Shown piece after piece: positions 35,973 through 44,916 of a stretch of DNA of 64,000 nucleotides; within the stretch, counting starts at the first letter, position 1, and each line of letters opens with the position of its first letter. The stretch comes from Labilithrix sp. (lineage in GTDB: Bacteria > Myxococcota_A > Polyangia > Polyangiales > Polyangiaceae): the NCBI GenBank assembly GCA_019637155.1, contig JAHBWE010000015.1:1-64000 (forward strand), in the 5' to 3' direction. Made by a program: the position numbers and the translations under genes. The notes under the pieces were generated by a model. It did no database searches and had not been told where the DNA came from. It saw nothing but the letters and a program-made list of their open reading frames with translations.

Positions 35973-36724
35973 CGGGCGGGCTCCTTCATGGCGGGCATGT
36001 CGGGCAGCTTCCCCGACGCGCGATCGTATTGCTGCGCGATCTGCTCGGGGGTGAGGGAGCGCACGGCGGTCTCGCTCGGCGCGTTGGCGACGAGGGCGAC
36101 CTTGCGCGTCTCGCCCGGCTCGAAGCGCACCGCGGTGCCGGCGGGGATGTCGAGGTGCTTGTCGGTCGCGAGCGCGCGATCGAAGTCGAGCGCGGCGTTC
36201 GTCTGCTCGAAGGGGTAGTGGCTCCCGACCTGGATCGGGCGATCGCCCTTGCTCGTCACCTCGAGGATCACGCGCTCGCGGCCCGGGTAGAGCTCGACGT
36301 CGCCGCCGCCGAGGATCACCTCTCCCGCGTGGACGTCCTCCGCGACGTCGGCGAAGACCTTCGGATCGGGGACGGGGAGGAACGATCCGTAGAGCGCGAG
36401 CGCGAGGTCGCCGTCGTCGAGGCTGATGGGATCGTGGACGGTGATGAGCTTCGTGCCGTCCTCGAACGTGCCCTCGACTTGCACCTCGTGGATCAGGCGC
36501 GGGACGCCGGGGAGGACCTGGCGCCGGCCGAGGAGGCGGCGCCCGAGGTCCATCAGGTCGGCGACGCTGTGCTCGCCGTCGCGCACGAATTCGAGGAGCT
36601 GCGTCGATAGGAGGGCGACGGACTCGGGGTAGTTGAGGCGAAGCCCGCGCGCGAGGCGCTTCTGCGCGAGGAAGCCGGCGCCGTGGAGGAGGAGCTTGTC
36701 GAGGTCACGAGGCGAGAGGTGCAT
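35969..36724 (-). CDS. ureAB: Fused urease gamma-beta subunit (UreA-UreB in one chain)
   Basis: 251 aa. Residues 1-100 are a urease gamma subunit (LSPRDLDKLLLHGAGFLAQKRLARG; LNYPESVALL; IHEVQVEGTFEDGTKLITVHDPI). Residues about 130-230 are the beta subunit (GEVILGGGDVELYPGRERVILEV; GDRPIQVGSHYPFEQTNAALDFD; LDIPAGTAVRFEPGETRKVALV). A linker of about 25 residues joins them. This gamma-beta fusion is known from Helicobacter UreA and some other bacteria; most bacterial operons keep ureA and ureB separate. Start is ATG 36724, overlapping the ureD stop. The subunits scaffold the trimeric UreC core. Confidence 0.93.
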
Positions 36725-37557
36725 CAGTACCGGGACGAGAAAGGGTCCACGACGTCGATGTCCGGAAGGTTTCGGAGGCGCGCGCGCGCGGCGGCGATCG
36801 CGGCGGCGGGGCTCGATGCCGCGACGCGGAGGGCGGCGCCGGGCGCACGGAGGAGCGGGCTCGTCGCGAGGGCGAGGTCGCGGGTCGGGGGAGGGGGCGC
36901 TGCGGCGATCGCTTCGGCGACGGTTCGTGCTCCGGCTCCGACGGCGACGAGCGTGAGGAACGCCTCGAAGGACGCGGCTTGCTCCGCGATCGCGCCGTCG
37001 AGCCGGAGCGCGTCGACGAGCACGTCGCGGCCCTCGGCGCGGACGGTGGTGCGGAGGTCGAGCGCGCGCATCTGCCAGCGCTCGCCGTAGGCCGCGCGCC
37101 CCGAGGTGAAGCCGTCGAGGAGCACGCACGAGGCCTCCGGCGCCGTCAGCTCGACGTCGACGCGTTGCGTGTACGATGCATCTTTGAACGCGGCGACGGG
37201 ATCGGGGAGGAGCACCAGCGTGCCGGCGACGCGCGCGCGGATCGACTGGCGTGATGCGCCGCGGAACACCTTGGTCGAGGCCTGCGTGAACACGAGGAGC
37301 GTGGCGCCGGGCCCGACGTCGATCGCGGTGTCGATCGCGTCGCCGTCGACGAGGCCGCCGCCGAACGTGACGAGGCAGACGCCGGCGGAGCGGGTGGGGA
37401 AGTCGGGCCGGACGAAGCGGAGCGGGCTCGTCGCGTGGGCCTCGGCGAGCACGGTGCGTCCGCCCTCGAGGCGGGCGACGAGGCGACCGGATCCGGTCCG
37501 GGCGCCCCGTCGTTCGACGTCCGTGGGCGAGGGCGCGGGCGCGGCGGGCGCGGTCAT
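36724..37557 (-). CDS. ureD: Urease accessory protein UreD (UreH)
   Basis: 277 aa. Family blocks: GVCLVTFGGGLVDGDAIDTAIDVG, LLVFTQASTKVFRG, TLVLLPDPVAAFKDASYTQRVDVEL, CVLLDGFTSGRAAYGERWQM and, near the end, LRAPGAALRVAASSPAAA. UreD binds apo-urease and, with UreF and UreG, forms the platform for nickel insertion. First gene of the urease operon (ureD-ureAB-ureC-ureF-ureG, all minus strand, all overlapping or within a few bases). No promoter was clearly identified upstream; it is 15 bp after the lipoprotein gene's start region, on the same strand but transcribed independently or as part of the same unit. Confidence 0.9.
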   Translation of the reverse strand: MTAPAAPAPSPTDVERRGARTGSGRLVARLEGGRTVLAEAHATSPLRFVRPDFPTRSAGVCLVTFGGGLVDGDAIDTAIDVGPGATLLVFTQASTKVFRGASRQSIRARVAGTLVLLPDPVAAFKDASYTQRVDVELTAPEASCVLLDGFTSGRAAYGERWQMRALDLRTTVRAEGRDVLVDALRLDGAIAEQAASFEAFLTLVAVGAGARTVAEAIAAAPPPPTRDLALATSPLLRAPGAALRVAASSPAAAIAAARARLRNLPDIDVVDPFSSRY

Positions 37558-37572
37558 CGCGCGCCATCATAC

Positions 37573-38115
37573 TTATTGAAGCTGCGAGATCGTCGGCTCG
37601 TCGGTGAACGTGTCGATCTTCTTCGGCGTGACCTCGAAGCTGACCTTGTTCTCGCGCTCGGTGCGCTCGATCCGCATGACGGCCCAGTGCCCGGTCCACT
37701 CGCGGTGCTTGTCGTTGCCGTCGCAGCCGCAGCGTTGATCGCGGAGCGTGATATCGGTCGCGCCGGCGGGGACCTTCACGTAGTCGACCATGTACCCGTA
37801 GCCGTCGACCTCGCAGTGCGAGCCGACGTCACCGCCGCAACGCGACTTGGTCGAGGGGTCGAAGAGGAACCAGCCGACGTTCCTCGGAGCGCTGGCGGAG
37901 TAGAGGAGCACGTACGTCGCGTCGGGGTCGGCCTCGCGCACGGTGACGACGACGTCGGCGCGCTGCTGGCGATCGTTGTCGACGGCGAAGAGCGCGTAGC
38001 CGTCGGCCTTCAGCGTGCCGTCGACGGAGACCCTGTTGTCCTCGTCGTCGCAAGCGACGGAGAGGGCGGCGAGGGACACGGTGGCGAGCGCGGCGGTGAA
38101 GCGGCGAAAGGACAT
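37573..38115 (-). CDS. Lipoprotein of unknown function
   Basis: 180 aa from the ATG at 38115, chosen because MSFRRFTAALATVSLAALSVAC gives a clean lipobox (about Cys22). The mature part has DDEDNRVSVDGTLKADGYALF, SRCGGDVGSHCEVDGYGYMVDYV, DQRCGCDG and WTGHWAVMRIERTE. The second and third hold Cys that could form disulfides. No family recognised. It lies between the HAD phosphatase and the urease operon on the same strand, ending 15 bp before ureD, so it may share a transcript with the operon. Confidence 0.65.
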   Translation of the reverse strand: MSFRRFTAALATVSLAALSVACDDEDNRVSVDGTLKADGYALFAVDNDRQQRADVVVTVREADPDATYVLLYSASAPRNVGWFLFDPSTKSRCGGDVGSHCEVDGYGYMVDYVKVPAGATDITLRDQRCGCDGNDKHREWTGHWAVMRIERTERENKVSFEVTPKKIDTFTDEPTISQLQ

Positions 38116-38235
38116 AGCGGGCCCCGTCAAAGCAACGATGATGCCGCCCGCAAACACCGAAAATTCCGCCGTTTCCGGCCCGGTCGAGAACACCGGTTCT
38201 CACGTGCCGCCGACCGCGCTCCACATTCCGGCCGC

Positions 38236-39000
38236 TCAGCGCGCGGTCGCGGCGACCACGATGGGCACCGCCGGCGCGGCGATCTCTCGAGGCGCGCGCC
38301 GGATGCCCGCGAGGCCGTTCCTCATCATGCTCTCGAGGAGCTCGACGACGCCGGCGCCGCGCGGCAGCGACATGGTGAGGTCGGCGCGCTCCTTCAATGC
38401 GGGCACGGCGTTGGCGACGGCGACACCGAGCCCGGCGGCGTTCAGGAGCGAGTGGTCGTTCTCGGCGTCGCCGATGCCGACGACCTGCGAGGCCTCGAGC
38501 GCGAAGTCGAGCAGCGCCGCGCGGAGCCCGCTCGCTTTGTTGACGCCGGTCGGGAGGACCATGACGGCGCCCTTGTTGAAGATGACCTCCAGCTCGAGCC
38601 CCATCTCGCGGATCGTCTCGAGGACGACGTGCTGATGCGGCTCCCACGTCGCAACGATGACCCGCCCACACGAGATCGGCCCGACGCCGCGAGCCACGAG
38701 CGTCTGCGCGAAGGCCGGCGGCGGCGCGGTGGCGAGCAGACGCACCGCCGCGGCCTGCGCATCGGGCTGCGGCGTGTAGAGGAGGGCACCGTTCTCGGCC
38801 ACGACCGTGTCGAAAACGTCGAGCTCGGGAAACACCCCTTGAAGCTCATCGAGCTCGCGCCCGGTGACGAGCACGAGCGTGATCCCCGCGGCCTTCGCAC
38901 GCCGCAGCGCCTCCAGCGTCGCCCCCGCCACCCGCCCATCCTCAGCAAGCGTCCCATCGTAGTCCGTCGCAAGCACGCGATACGCGATTGGCTGACCCAT
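38236..39000 (-). CDS. HAD-superfamily (Cof-type) phosphatase
   Basis: 254 aa from the ATG at 39000 (MGQPIAYRVLATDYDGTLAEDG), which starts right at the fold; an upstream ATG adds ten unconvincing residues. Motif I is DYDGTLAED (nucleophile Asp), motif II VTGR, motif III Lys in FNKGAVMVLPTGVNKASGL, and motif IV GIGDAENDHSLL. The C2-cap layout (cap between motifs II and III) is typical of Cof/sucrose-phosphatase-like enzymes that dephosphorylate sugar phosphates or flavin/pyridoxal compounds. Exact substrate unknown. Confidence 0.85.
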   Translation of the reverse strand: MGQPIAYRVLATDYDGTLAEDGRVAGATLEALRRAKAAGITLVLVTGRELDELQGVFPELDVFDTVVAENGALLYTPQPDAQAAAVRLLATAPPPAFAQTLVARGVGPISCGRVIVATWEPHQHVVLETIREMGLELEVIFNKGAVMVLPTGVNKASGLRAALLDFALEASQVVGIGDAENDHSLLNAAGLGVAVANAVPALKERADLTMSLPRGAGVVELLESMMRNGLAGIRRAPREIAAPAVPIVVAATAR

Positions 39001-39369
39001 ACAAAACTGCATGCAATCGACAGACCCCAACCGCCTTCGTCACGTCGCCGATCGAGCCCTCCGCCGTGGCTTTAGTTTACATAATGCATCTTATGCGAAA
39101 TTCGAAATGACCGTGGGAAGAGCGCACTGGCGAGCAATCCCCGGTGTTTTCCTGCCCTCTCGAGAGCCGCGTCATGCGGGCGGACGGACGGATGCGGTGG
39201 TGCCGAGCCGCGTGCGAGCGGCGCGCGATCCACAGGACTCCATGCGGACCTGGCTTCGCTGGGCGCAACACGCGGGTATCGCGCCGCAATCGCGCCCTCT
39301 GAAATCGGCACGGCGGGTGCTGTCTTACATCTCGCGACATGTGTCGCCACTGAGGGGAGACTCATTGCC
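39001..39369. other. 369-bp intergenic region with an AT-rich patch
   Basis: It separates the HAD gene (minus) from the lipoprotein gene (plus). Between 39070 and 39110 is an AT-rich patch (tttagtttacataatgcatc) containing a near palindrome CATAA-tgcatc-TTATG (39080-39095), most likely promoter or operator DNA. GAGGGGAG, a ribosome-binding-like stretch, lies near 39354-39360 ahead of ATG 39370. No RNA gene or conserved ORF was recognised in the rest. Confidence 0.5.
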
Positions 39370-40401
39370 ATGCTTCGTTCGCTTCGCTCGCTGCTCGTTG
39401 TCCTCGTTCCGTCCATGCTCGTCGCGTGCGCCGCGACGCCGAGCGGAGAGGAGGAAGACACGCCCGCCCCCACCGCCGAGAACGACCTCGTCGGCATCGC
39501 CGATCTCGAGCCCCTCCAGACGAGCCTCGGTCTCACCTGGGACGCCCAACGCACCCGCCCCGAAGCCCGCGTCAAAGCCGGACCCTGCTACGCCCGCATG
39601 GAGCAGACCGGCCGGCCGTGGAACATGCGCCGCTACACGACCGGCGCCGCCTTCTTCTTCACGAACGTCGCCGGCGACGCGAAGAACCCCGTCGAGTGCG
39701 TCGACCTCGACGTCCCCGCGAGCGACCGCACCATCGGGCTCGCCGGCCTCTCGCTCGACATCGCCGGCCGCAGCGGGCTCGGCAAGCTCGTCGCCGACGA
39801 CAACACCGCCGACCCGACCGGCGGCGGCGTCCGCACCTTCACGTTCGCGCGCGGCGCGATCGAGATCGCGACCGTGCCGGCCGACTTCCCCCTCACCATC
39901 GCGGACAACGTCGCCGCCTACGACGTGAGCTTCCGCGGGATGATCCGCTCCGTGACGATCGCCGGCATGCCCACCGACCGCGGACCCCTCACGAGCGGCT
40001 ACGCCGCCCCGACCGTGCCCCAGCTCGCCTCGCGCGCCACGATGCTCGCCCATCGCTACGCCAAGACGAGCCCCGGCGCCTCGCTCGACAACGACCCCGT
40101 CGGCCGCCTCCTCGGCATCGAAGACCGCACCGGCGCCGACCCCGACGAACGCCACTACGTGTTCCACTACGAGCGGGTAGATGTAAATTACATGCTTTAC
40201 CGGACCGCCCTCATGGGCGCGGGGCTCCCGCCCGAGCCGCCGATCCCCGACGATCGCTCGGAGTGGATCGCGCTCCTCCCGCACGGCGACAGCCCCTACT
40301 CCGCGAGCTGCCGGCACGACCTCGAGCCCGCCGCGAGCCCCATCGTCTGCGCCGTCCACTCCGACCTCGGACGCTGGGAAAAAGGCTGGGGCACCGACTG
40401 A
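39370..40401 (+). CDS. Lipoprotein of unknown function
   Basis: 343 aa. Lipobox LVAC (Cys20), a short acidic linker, then an extended globular domain. Recognisable segments are YARMEQTGRPWNMRRYTTGAAFFFTN, the beta stretch TFTFARGAIEIATVPADFPLTI, and VFHYERVDVNYMLYRTALMGAG (a stretch with Tyr/Met). No conserved enzymatic motif. One C-terminal Cys pair (SASCRHDL, SPIVCAVH) may be disulfide-bonded. No family recognised. It converges on the glycosyltransferase cluster, 27 bp apart. Confidence 0.6.
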   Translation: MLRSLRSLLVVLVPSMLVACAATPSGEEEDTPAPTAENDLVGIADLEPLQTSLGLTWDAQRTRPEARVKAGPCYARMEQTGRPWNMRRYTTGAAFFFTNVAGDAKNPVECVDLDVPASDRTIGLAGLSLDIAGRSGLGKLVADDNTADPTGGGVRTFTFARGAIEIATVPADFPLTIADNVAAYDVSFRGMIRSVTIAGMPTDRGPLTSGYAAPTVPQLASRATMLAHRYAKTSPGASLDNDPVGRLLGIEDRTGADPDERHYVFHYERVDVNYMLYRTALMGAGLPPEPPIPDDRSEWIALLPHGDSPYSASCRHDLEPAASPIVCAVHSDLGRWEKGWGTD

Positions 40402-40428
40402 AACGCGACGACGGCGATGCGAACAGAG

Positions 40429-41508
40429 TCACAACGACGCGAACAAGCGCCGATACGCCGCCGCCTGGGCCTCGAAGGTGAACCGCTCGCGGATCATCTC
40501 GCGGCCCGCCGCGCCCATCGCGACCCTCCGCGGCTCGTCCGCGAGCACCGACGTGAGCGCCCGCGCGAGCGCGCCGGGATCGCCCGGCGGAACGAGCATG
40601 CCCGTCACCCCGTCGACCACCGCCTCTGGCGTTCCGCCGACGGCGGTCGCCACCACCGGCACACCGGCGGCCGCCGCCTCGAGGACCACGCTCGGCAGCC
40701 CCTCCGTGAACGACGAGAGCGCGAGCACGTCGAGCCCCGACACGAGTCGATCGAGGTCGTCGCGGAACCCTGCGAACACCACGCGGCTGCCGAGGCCGAG
40801 CTCCGCCGCTCGCCGCTCGAGCGACGCGCGCAGCGGGCCGTCGCCGAAGACGGCGAAGCCCACCTCCGCGTCCGGCACCCGCGCCGCCGCCTCGAGCAGG
40901 ACCCCGAACCCCTTCTCCGGGCTCAGCCTGCCCGCCGCCCCGACGACCCGCCGCGGTCGCACCGAGAACAACGCGCGGACATCGACCGCGGCCGCCTCGA
41001 ACCGCTCAATCTGCACCGCGTTCCGGATCGCCGTCACCCGCCGCACGCCGACCGCGCGCACCTTCCTCGCCTGCCCCTCCGACACGCAGACGACGTGGTC
41101 CATCGCGTGGAGCGAGACCTTGTCGAGCGCGTCGTTCAGGCGGACCTTCCAGGTCGCCCCCGTCCACCCGTGCGAGACCGCGACGACCGGCACGCCCGCG
41201 CGACGCGCCGCGCGCCCGCCGAGGAGGTCCGGCTTGTAGCCGTGGCACAAGAGCACCTTCGCTCCGAGCCTCCGCAGGTAACCGGCGACCTCGCGGATCG
41301 ACGCGAGGTACTCCGGCGCGTTGTACGCGAGCGCGTGGGCCTCGAACCCGAGCTCGCGCGCGCGATCGAGGAACGGTCGCGCGAGCCCGCGCTCCGCGTA
41401 GGAGAGGAACACCGTTCGATGCGTGTCGCGCAGCGCCGCCGCGAGCCCCAACATCTGTCGCTCGGGTCCGCCGACGAACGGCGAGGCCGCGAGGTGCACG
41501 ATCGTCAT
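40429..41508 (-). CDS. GT4-family glycosyltransferase
   Basis: 359 aa, GT-B fold. N-terminal Gly-rich loop FVGGPERQMLGLAAAL, middle VSHGWTGATWKVRLNDALDK, and GAAGRLSPEKGFGVLLEAAA at the start of the nucleotide domain. The diagnostic EX7E motif is in SSFTEGLPSVVLEAAAAGVPVVAT (Glu residues about eight apart). Retaining enzymes of this family transfer sugars from UDP- or GDP-sugars to glycan or lipid acceptors. Third of three adjacent glycosyltransferase genes that overlap by ATGA, indicating one pathway, probably surface polysaccharide or glycolipid; the sugar is not predictable. Confidence 0.9.
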   Translation of the reverse strand: MTIVHLAASPFVGGPERQMLGLAAALRDTHRTVFLSYAERGLARPFLDRARELGFEAHALAYNAPEYLASIREVAGYLRRLGAKVLLCHGYKPDLLGGRAARRAGVPVVAVSHGWTGATWKVRLNDALDKVSLHAMDHVVCVSEGQARKVRAVGVRRVTAIRNAVQIERFEAAAVDVRALFSVRPRRVVGAAGRLSPEKGFGVLLEAAARVPDAEVGFAVFGDGPLRASLERRAAELGLGSRVVFAGFRDDLDRLVSGLDVLALSSFTEGLPSVVLEAAAAGVPVVATAVGGTPEAVVDGVTGMLVPPGDPGALARALTSVLADEPRRVAMGAAGREMIRERFTFEAQAAAYRRLFASL

Positions 41509-42449
41509 GCCGCGAGCAAGGAGCCGGCTCGATGCGCCGCGCCGAGCGAGGGACCGAGCGGGCTCGCGCAGACGCGCGCCGCCCAGTAGCGCATCGCCCA
41601 GAGCGGGCGCGGGCGGAAGCGATCGAGCAACGCGCGCCCCTCGCGCCAGCTCCCCCAGTACGCGAGCACGCACGCCGTCTTCGCCGCCCTCACCTCGAGG
41701 ACGCGCGCGAGCAGATCGCGGAGGTGGAGCGGGCAGGCCTCGCGGAGCTCCGCCGGCTCCGTGAGCATCGGCTCGACCGCGCGCGGACCGCGCGTCGCGA
41801 GCGCGGATGCGTCGCGGTGATAACGCGCGAGCGGCTCGAGGTTCACGAGCACGGCGTGGCTCAACATGACCTTCAGGAAGAGGAACGAGTCTTCGCCGTA
41901 GAGGCAGCGCTCCTGATCGTAGAACCCGCCCGCGCGACGGAGCACGTCCGTGCGGGCGAGGGTCGTGCACGGGCTCAGGTACGCGAGCTGATGCACCGCG
42001 CGCATGACCGGCGTCGACGGCGTCGCGCGGAACACGCCGTCGCGAAGGCCGCGCCGCCGCCAGAGCGACTCGGTCGAGCGCCCCGACGGATGCTCGAAGT
42101 ACCCCGACGACACCGCCGCGACGTCGGACGCCGCCGCGTCGAGGAGCGCGACCGAGCGCGCGAGGAACTCGGGCAGCCACTCGTCGTCGGCGTCGAGGAA
42201 CGCGATGTACTCGCCGCGCGCCTCCGCGAGGCCTCGGTTCCGCGCGGCGCCCGGGCCCTCGTTCCCCTGCACGACGAGCCGCACGCGCGGCATCTCGAGC
42301 GCCGCGACGATCTCCGCGCCGCCGTCGGTCGAGCCGTCGTCGACGACGATCACCTCGTAGTCGCCATAAGTCTGCGCCGCGATCGACGCGAGCGTGCGCT
42401 GCACGTACGGCGCCTTGTTGTAGAGCGGTACGACGACGCTGACCTTCAC
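41505..42449 (-). CDS. GT2-family glycosyltransferase
   Basis: 314 aa, GT-A fold. VSVVVPLYNKAPYVQRTLASI opens the nucleotide-binding region. VIVVDDGSTDGGAEIV and GPGAARNRGLAEARGEYIAFLDADDEWLP carry the DxD metal motif (DADD). The acceptor loop contains RAGGFYDQERCLYGEDSFLFLKVM (ED pair). No membrane helices, so cytosolic or peripherally membrane-bound. It is translationally coupled to the GT4 genes on both sides. Confidence 0.9.
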   Translation of the reverse strand: MKVSVVVPLYNKAPYVQRTLASIAAQTYGDYEVIVVDDGSTDGGAEIVAALEMPRVRLVVQGNEGPGAARNRGLAEARGEYIAFLDADDEWLPEFLARSVALLDAAASDVAAVSSGYFEHPSGRSTESLWRRRGLRDGVFRATPSTPVMRAVHQLAYLSPCTTLARTDVLRRAGGFYDQERCLYGEDSFLFLKVMLSHAVLVNLEPLARYHRDASALATRGPRAVEPMLTEPAELREACPLHLRDLLARVLEVRAAKTACVLAYWGSWREGRALLDRFRPRPLWAMRYWAARVCASPLGPSLGAAHRAGSLLAA

Positions 42450-43564
42450 GCGCGCTCACCTCTCGCAGCGGCGGCATACAGGCGGCGGTACCGGTCGACC
42501 ATCGCAGCTTCCGAAAACACGTTCCGTGCCCGCTCCCGCGCCGCCGATCCCATGGATCGACGGCGGCTCGGATCACCCGCGAGCGCCTCGATCATCCCGG
42601 CGATCGCCGCGTCGTCGCCCGCGGGCGCGAGGAGCCCGGAAACACCGTCGAGGACGACCTCCGGCACGCCGCCGACGCGCGTGGCGACGACGGGGATCCC
42701 GGCCGCCATCGGCTCCAGGAGCGCGAGGGGGATCCCTTCGCTCACGCTGGTCAACAACCCCAGATCGCTCGCCGCCACCAGGCGCGGAACGTCCCGCCGG
42801 GTCCCGAGCACGCGCACGACGTCGCCGATCCGCAGCCGCGCGATCGTCGCTTCGACGCCGGAGCGCGCCGGCCCGTCGCCGGCGAGGAGGAGCTTCACTC
42901 CTTCCCGCGCCCGCGCCGCTCGCGCGATCGCCCGCAGCGCCGTCGCGTGGTCCTTGATCGGATCGAGCCGCGCCGCCATGAGCACGACGAAATCGTCGGG
43001 ACCGAGCCCGAGCTCACGCCGCACCTCGTCACGGCTCGCGACGTCGAACGCCGGCGCGTCGACGCCGTTGAACACGACCTCGACCCGCGCCGGCGCGAAG
43101 CCTTCGACGTCGATGAGCGCGCGCCGCGCCGCTTCGCCGACGCCGACCACGCGATCGTGCCGCCGCAGCAGCGCGCGGTTCGCCGGCGGATGCGCGGGCC
43201 GCCGCGGATCCGGGTGCAGCCGCCCATGCTCCGTGAACACGATCGGCGGCGATCGCCACGGCAGGCGCGCGAGCGCCGAATAGAAGAACGGTCCATACTG
43301 ATGCGCGTGCACGACGTCGATCCGCTCCGCGCGAACGAGCGACCTGAGGCGCGCGACGACGCGCAGATCGACCCCCGCGCGCTTGCCGAGCACGTGGACC
43401 GCGAACCCCTCCGCGCGCAGCTCGGGCGCGAGCTCGCCCTCGTCCGCGAGGCACACGAAGACGAAGCGATGCGAGCCCGCGAGGCGCCGCGAGATCCGTC
43501 CCGCGAGGATCTCCGCGCCGCCCCGATCGAGGCTCAAGAGGACCTGGCAAACCGCGAGCTTCAA
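42446..43564 (-). CDS. GT4-family glycosyltransferase, TTG start
   Basis: 372 aa. The TTG at 43564 overlaps the stop of the PQQ-like gene (TTGA) and starts KLAVCQVLLSLDRGGAEILAG, the usual Gly-rich loop. VVHAHQYGPFFYSALAR and PPIVFTEHGRLHPDPRR lie in the acceptor domain; VMAARLDPIKDHATALRAIA opens the donor domain. The EX7E motif is in TSVSEGIPLALLEPMAAGIPVVAT. First of the three glycosyltransferase genes. Coupling to an outer-membrane assembly-like protein gene upstream suggests the sugars go to an envelope product. Confidence 0.88.
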   Translation of the reverse strand: MKLAVCQVLLSLDRGGAEILAGRISRRLAGSHRFVFVCLADEGELAPELRAEGFAVHVLGKRAGVDLRVVARLRSLVRAERIDVVHAHQYGPFFYSALARLPWRSPPIVFTEHGRLHPDPRRPAHPPANRALLRRHDRVVGVGEAARRALIDVEGFAPARVEVVFNGVDAPAFDVASRDEVRRELGLGPDDFVVLMAARLDPIKDHATALRAIARAARAREGVKLLLAGDGPARSGVEATIARLRIGDVVRVLGTRRDVPRLVAASDLGLLTSVSEGIPLALLEPMAAGIPVVATRVGGVPEVVLDGVSGLLAPAGDDAAIAGMIEALAGDPSRRRSMGSAARERARNVFSEAAMVDRYRRLYAAAARGERA

Positions 43565-44916
43565 TCCTCGCGACCGAGGAGCATCCCACCCGTCACGCGG
43601 CGCTCGACCTCGTGCGGGCCGCCGCGCTTCATGCGCGCGACCGGGAGCGGCGGGCTCACGCCGATGCCGAGGAGCGTCCCCGCGTTCGACACGACGTAGG
43701 CGCGCCCCTGATACGCCGACGGCGTCTGCGAGAAGCCGCTCCCGAGATCGAGGCCGTCGATGACCTTGCCGTTGCGCGGCGAGATCAAGAAGAGCCCGTA
43801 GCGCGACGTACCGACGAGGAGCGCGCCCGCGAGCGCGGTCGGCGCGGTGACGCCGCCCTCCGGCACCTTGTTCCGCCAGAGCACGTGGCCGGTGTACGGA
43901 TCGATCCCCATCAGACCGGAGCTCGCGCTCGACGCGACGAGCATCTTCTTCGCCGGCGCGGTCGGCCCGCCGCGATCGGGGCCGTGCTCGTTCGGCGCGT
44001 GCGCCGGCTCCGCGTAGAGCATGAGGTCCGTGACGCCGACCGCCTTGTCGTTCGACCACACCCGCGCGCCCGAGCTCGCGTCGAGCGCGTAGATGCCGCC
44101 CGCGTAGCTCGACACGTAGACGACGTGACCGTTCGGATGCGCGTCGACGACCGGCGTCGTGTCGACGTCGAGGTAGCGCGGCGCGTCTCCGCCCCCCGCC
44201 GCCTCCGCCTCGGCGGAGAGATCGATCGGCGTCCATTTCTCCGCCCCGTCGCGCGCGTCGTACGCGCTCACTTGCCCGGCCGAGTACGCCATGTACACGA
44301 GGCCGGTCGCGGGATCGTACGCCGGCCCCGCGTGGCCGCTGATCTCCATGCCGAGCGCGGGCGTCTGCCGGGCGTGCCACTTCGGCGTGCCCTTCCGGCG
44401 ATCGACGCCGAAGAGGTAGTCGGAGGCGTTCGCGAACGCGATGATCTCCCCCGCGCGCACGGGCTTGCGCGAGACCTCGGCGCCGCTGTCGTAGCGGAAC
44501 ACGAGCGTCCCCGTCGCCGCCTGCACGCAGTAGAGCGCGCCGTCGTTCGACCCGAAGTAGAGGAGGTCGAGCTCCGGATCGTAGAGCGGCTCGCTCTGCA
44601 CGAGGCCGGCCGTCTCGAAGCGCCAGATCGTGCTGCCGTCCCCCGCTCGCAGCGCGTACATGCCGTGATCGGAGCTGCCGACGAAGACGCGCTCGTGCGC
44701 GGCGTCGATCTCCGGCCGACCCCGCTCCCAGTCTTCGTCGTTGGAGCGGCCCTCGATCGTGAGCTGCCGGTGCATGAACACCTGCATCGAGGCGCTCGGC
44801 CGGTTGTACCAGGACGGCACCTCGGGGTTGACCCGATCGCCGGCGAAGAGCTCGCCGAGGCCGCAGCCGGAGCCCGCGAGCGTCAGCGCGATGACCGCCG
44901 GACGCGCGAAGCTCAA
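43561..44916 (-). CDS. BamB-like lipoprotein with PQQ-type beta-propeller
   Basis: 451 aa. Signal ending near Cys18 (LAGSGC), then repeated PQQ/propeller blades: RVFVGSSDHGMYALRAGDGSTIWRF, LYFGSNDGALYCVQAATGTLVFRY, GIYALDASSGARVWS, GLMGIDPYTGHVLWRN. At least six blades are visible. BamB scaffolds beta-barrel assembly at the outer membrane. The neighbour upstream is a YfgM-like TPR membrane protein, as in the E. coli yfgM-bamB pair. Lipoprotein anchoring is likely but the lipobox (GSGC) is not ideal. The ATG overlaps the stop of the upstream gene. Confidence 0.78.
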   Translation of the reverse strand: MSFARPAVIALTLAGSGCGLGELFAGDRVNPEVPSWYNRPSASMQVFMHRQLTIEGRSNDEDWERGRPEIDAAHERVFVGSSDHGMYALRAGDGSTIWRFETAGLVQSEPLYDPELDLLYFGSNDGALYCVQAATGTLVFRYDSGAEVSRKPVRAGEIIAFANASDYLFGVDRRKGTPKWHARQTPALGMEISGHAGPAYDPATGLVYMAYSAGQVSAYDARDGAEKWTPIDLSAEAEAAGGGDAPRYLDVDTTPVVDAHPNGHVVYVSSYAGGIYALDASSGARVWSNDKAVGVTDLMLYAEPAHAPNEHGPDRGGPTAPAKKMLVASSASSGLMGIDPYTGHVLWRNKVPEGGVTAPTALAGALLVGTSRYGLFLISPRNGKVIDGLDLGSGFSQTPSAYQGRAYVVSNAGTLLGIGVSPPLPVARMKRGGPHEVERRVTGGMLLGRED

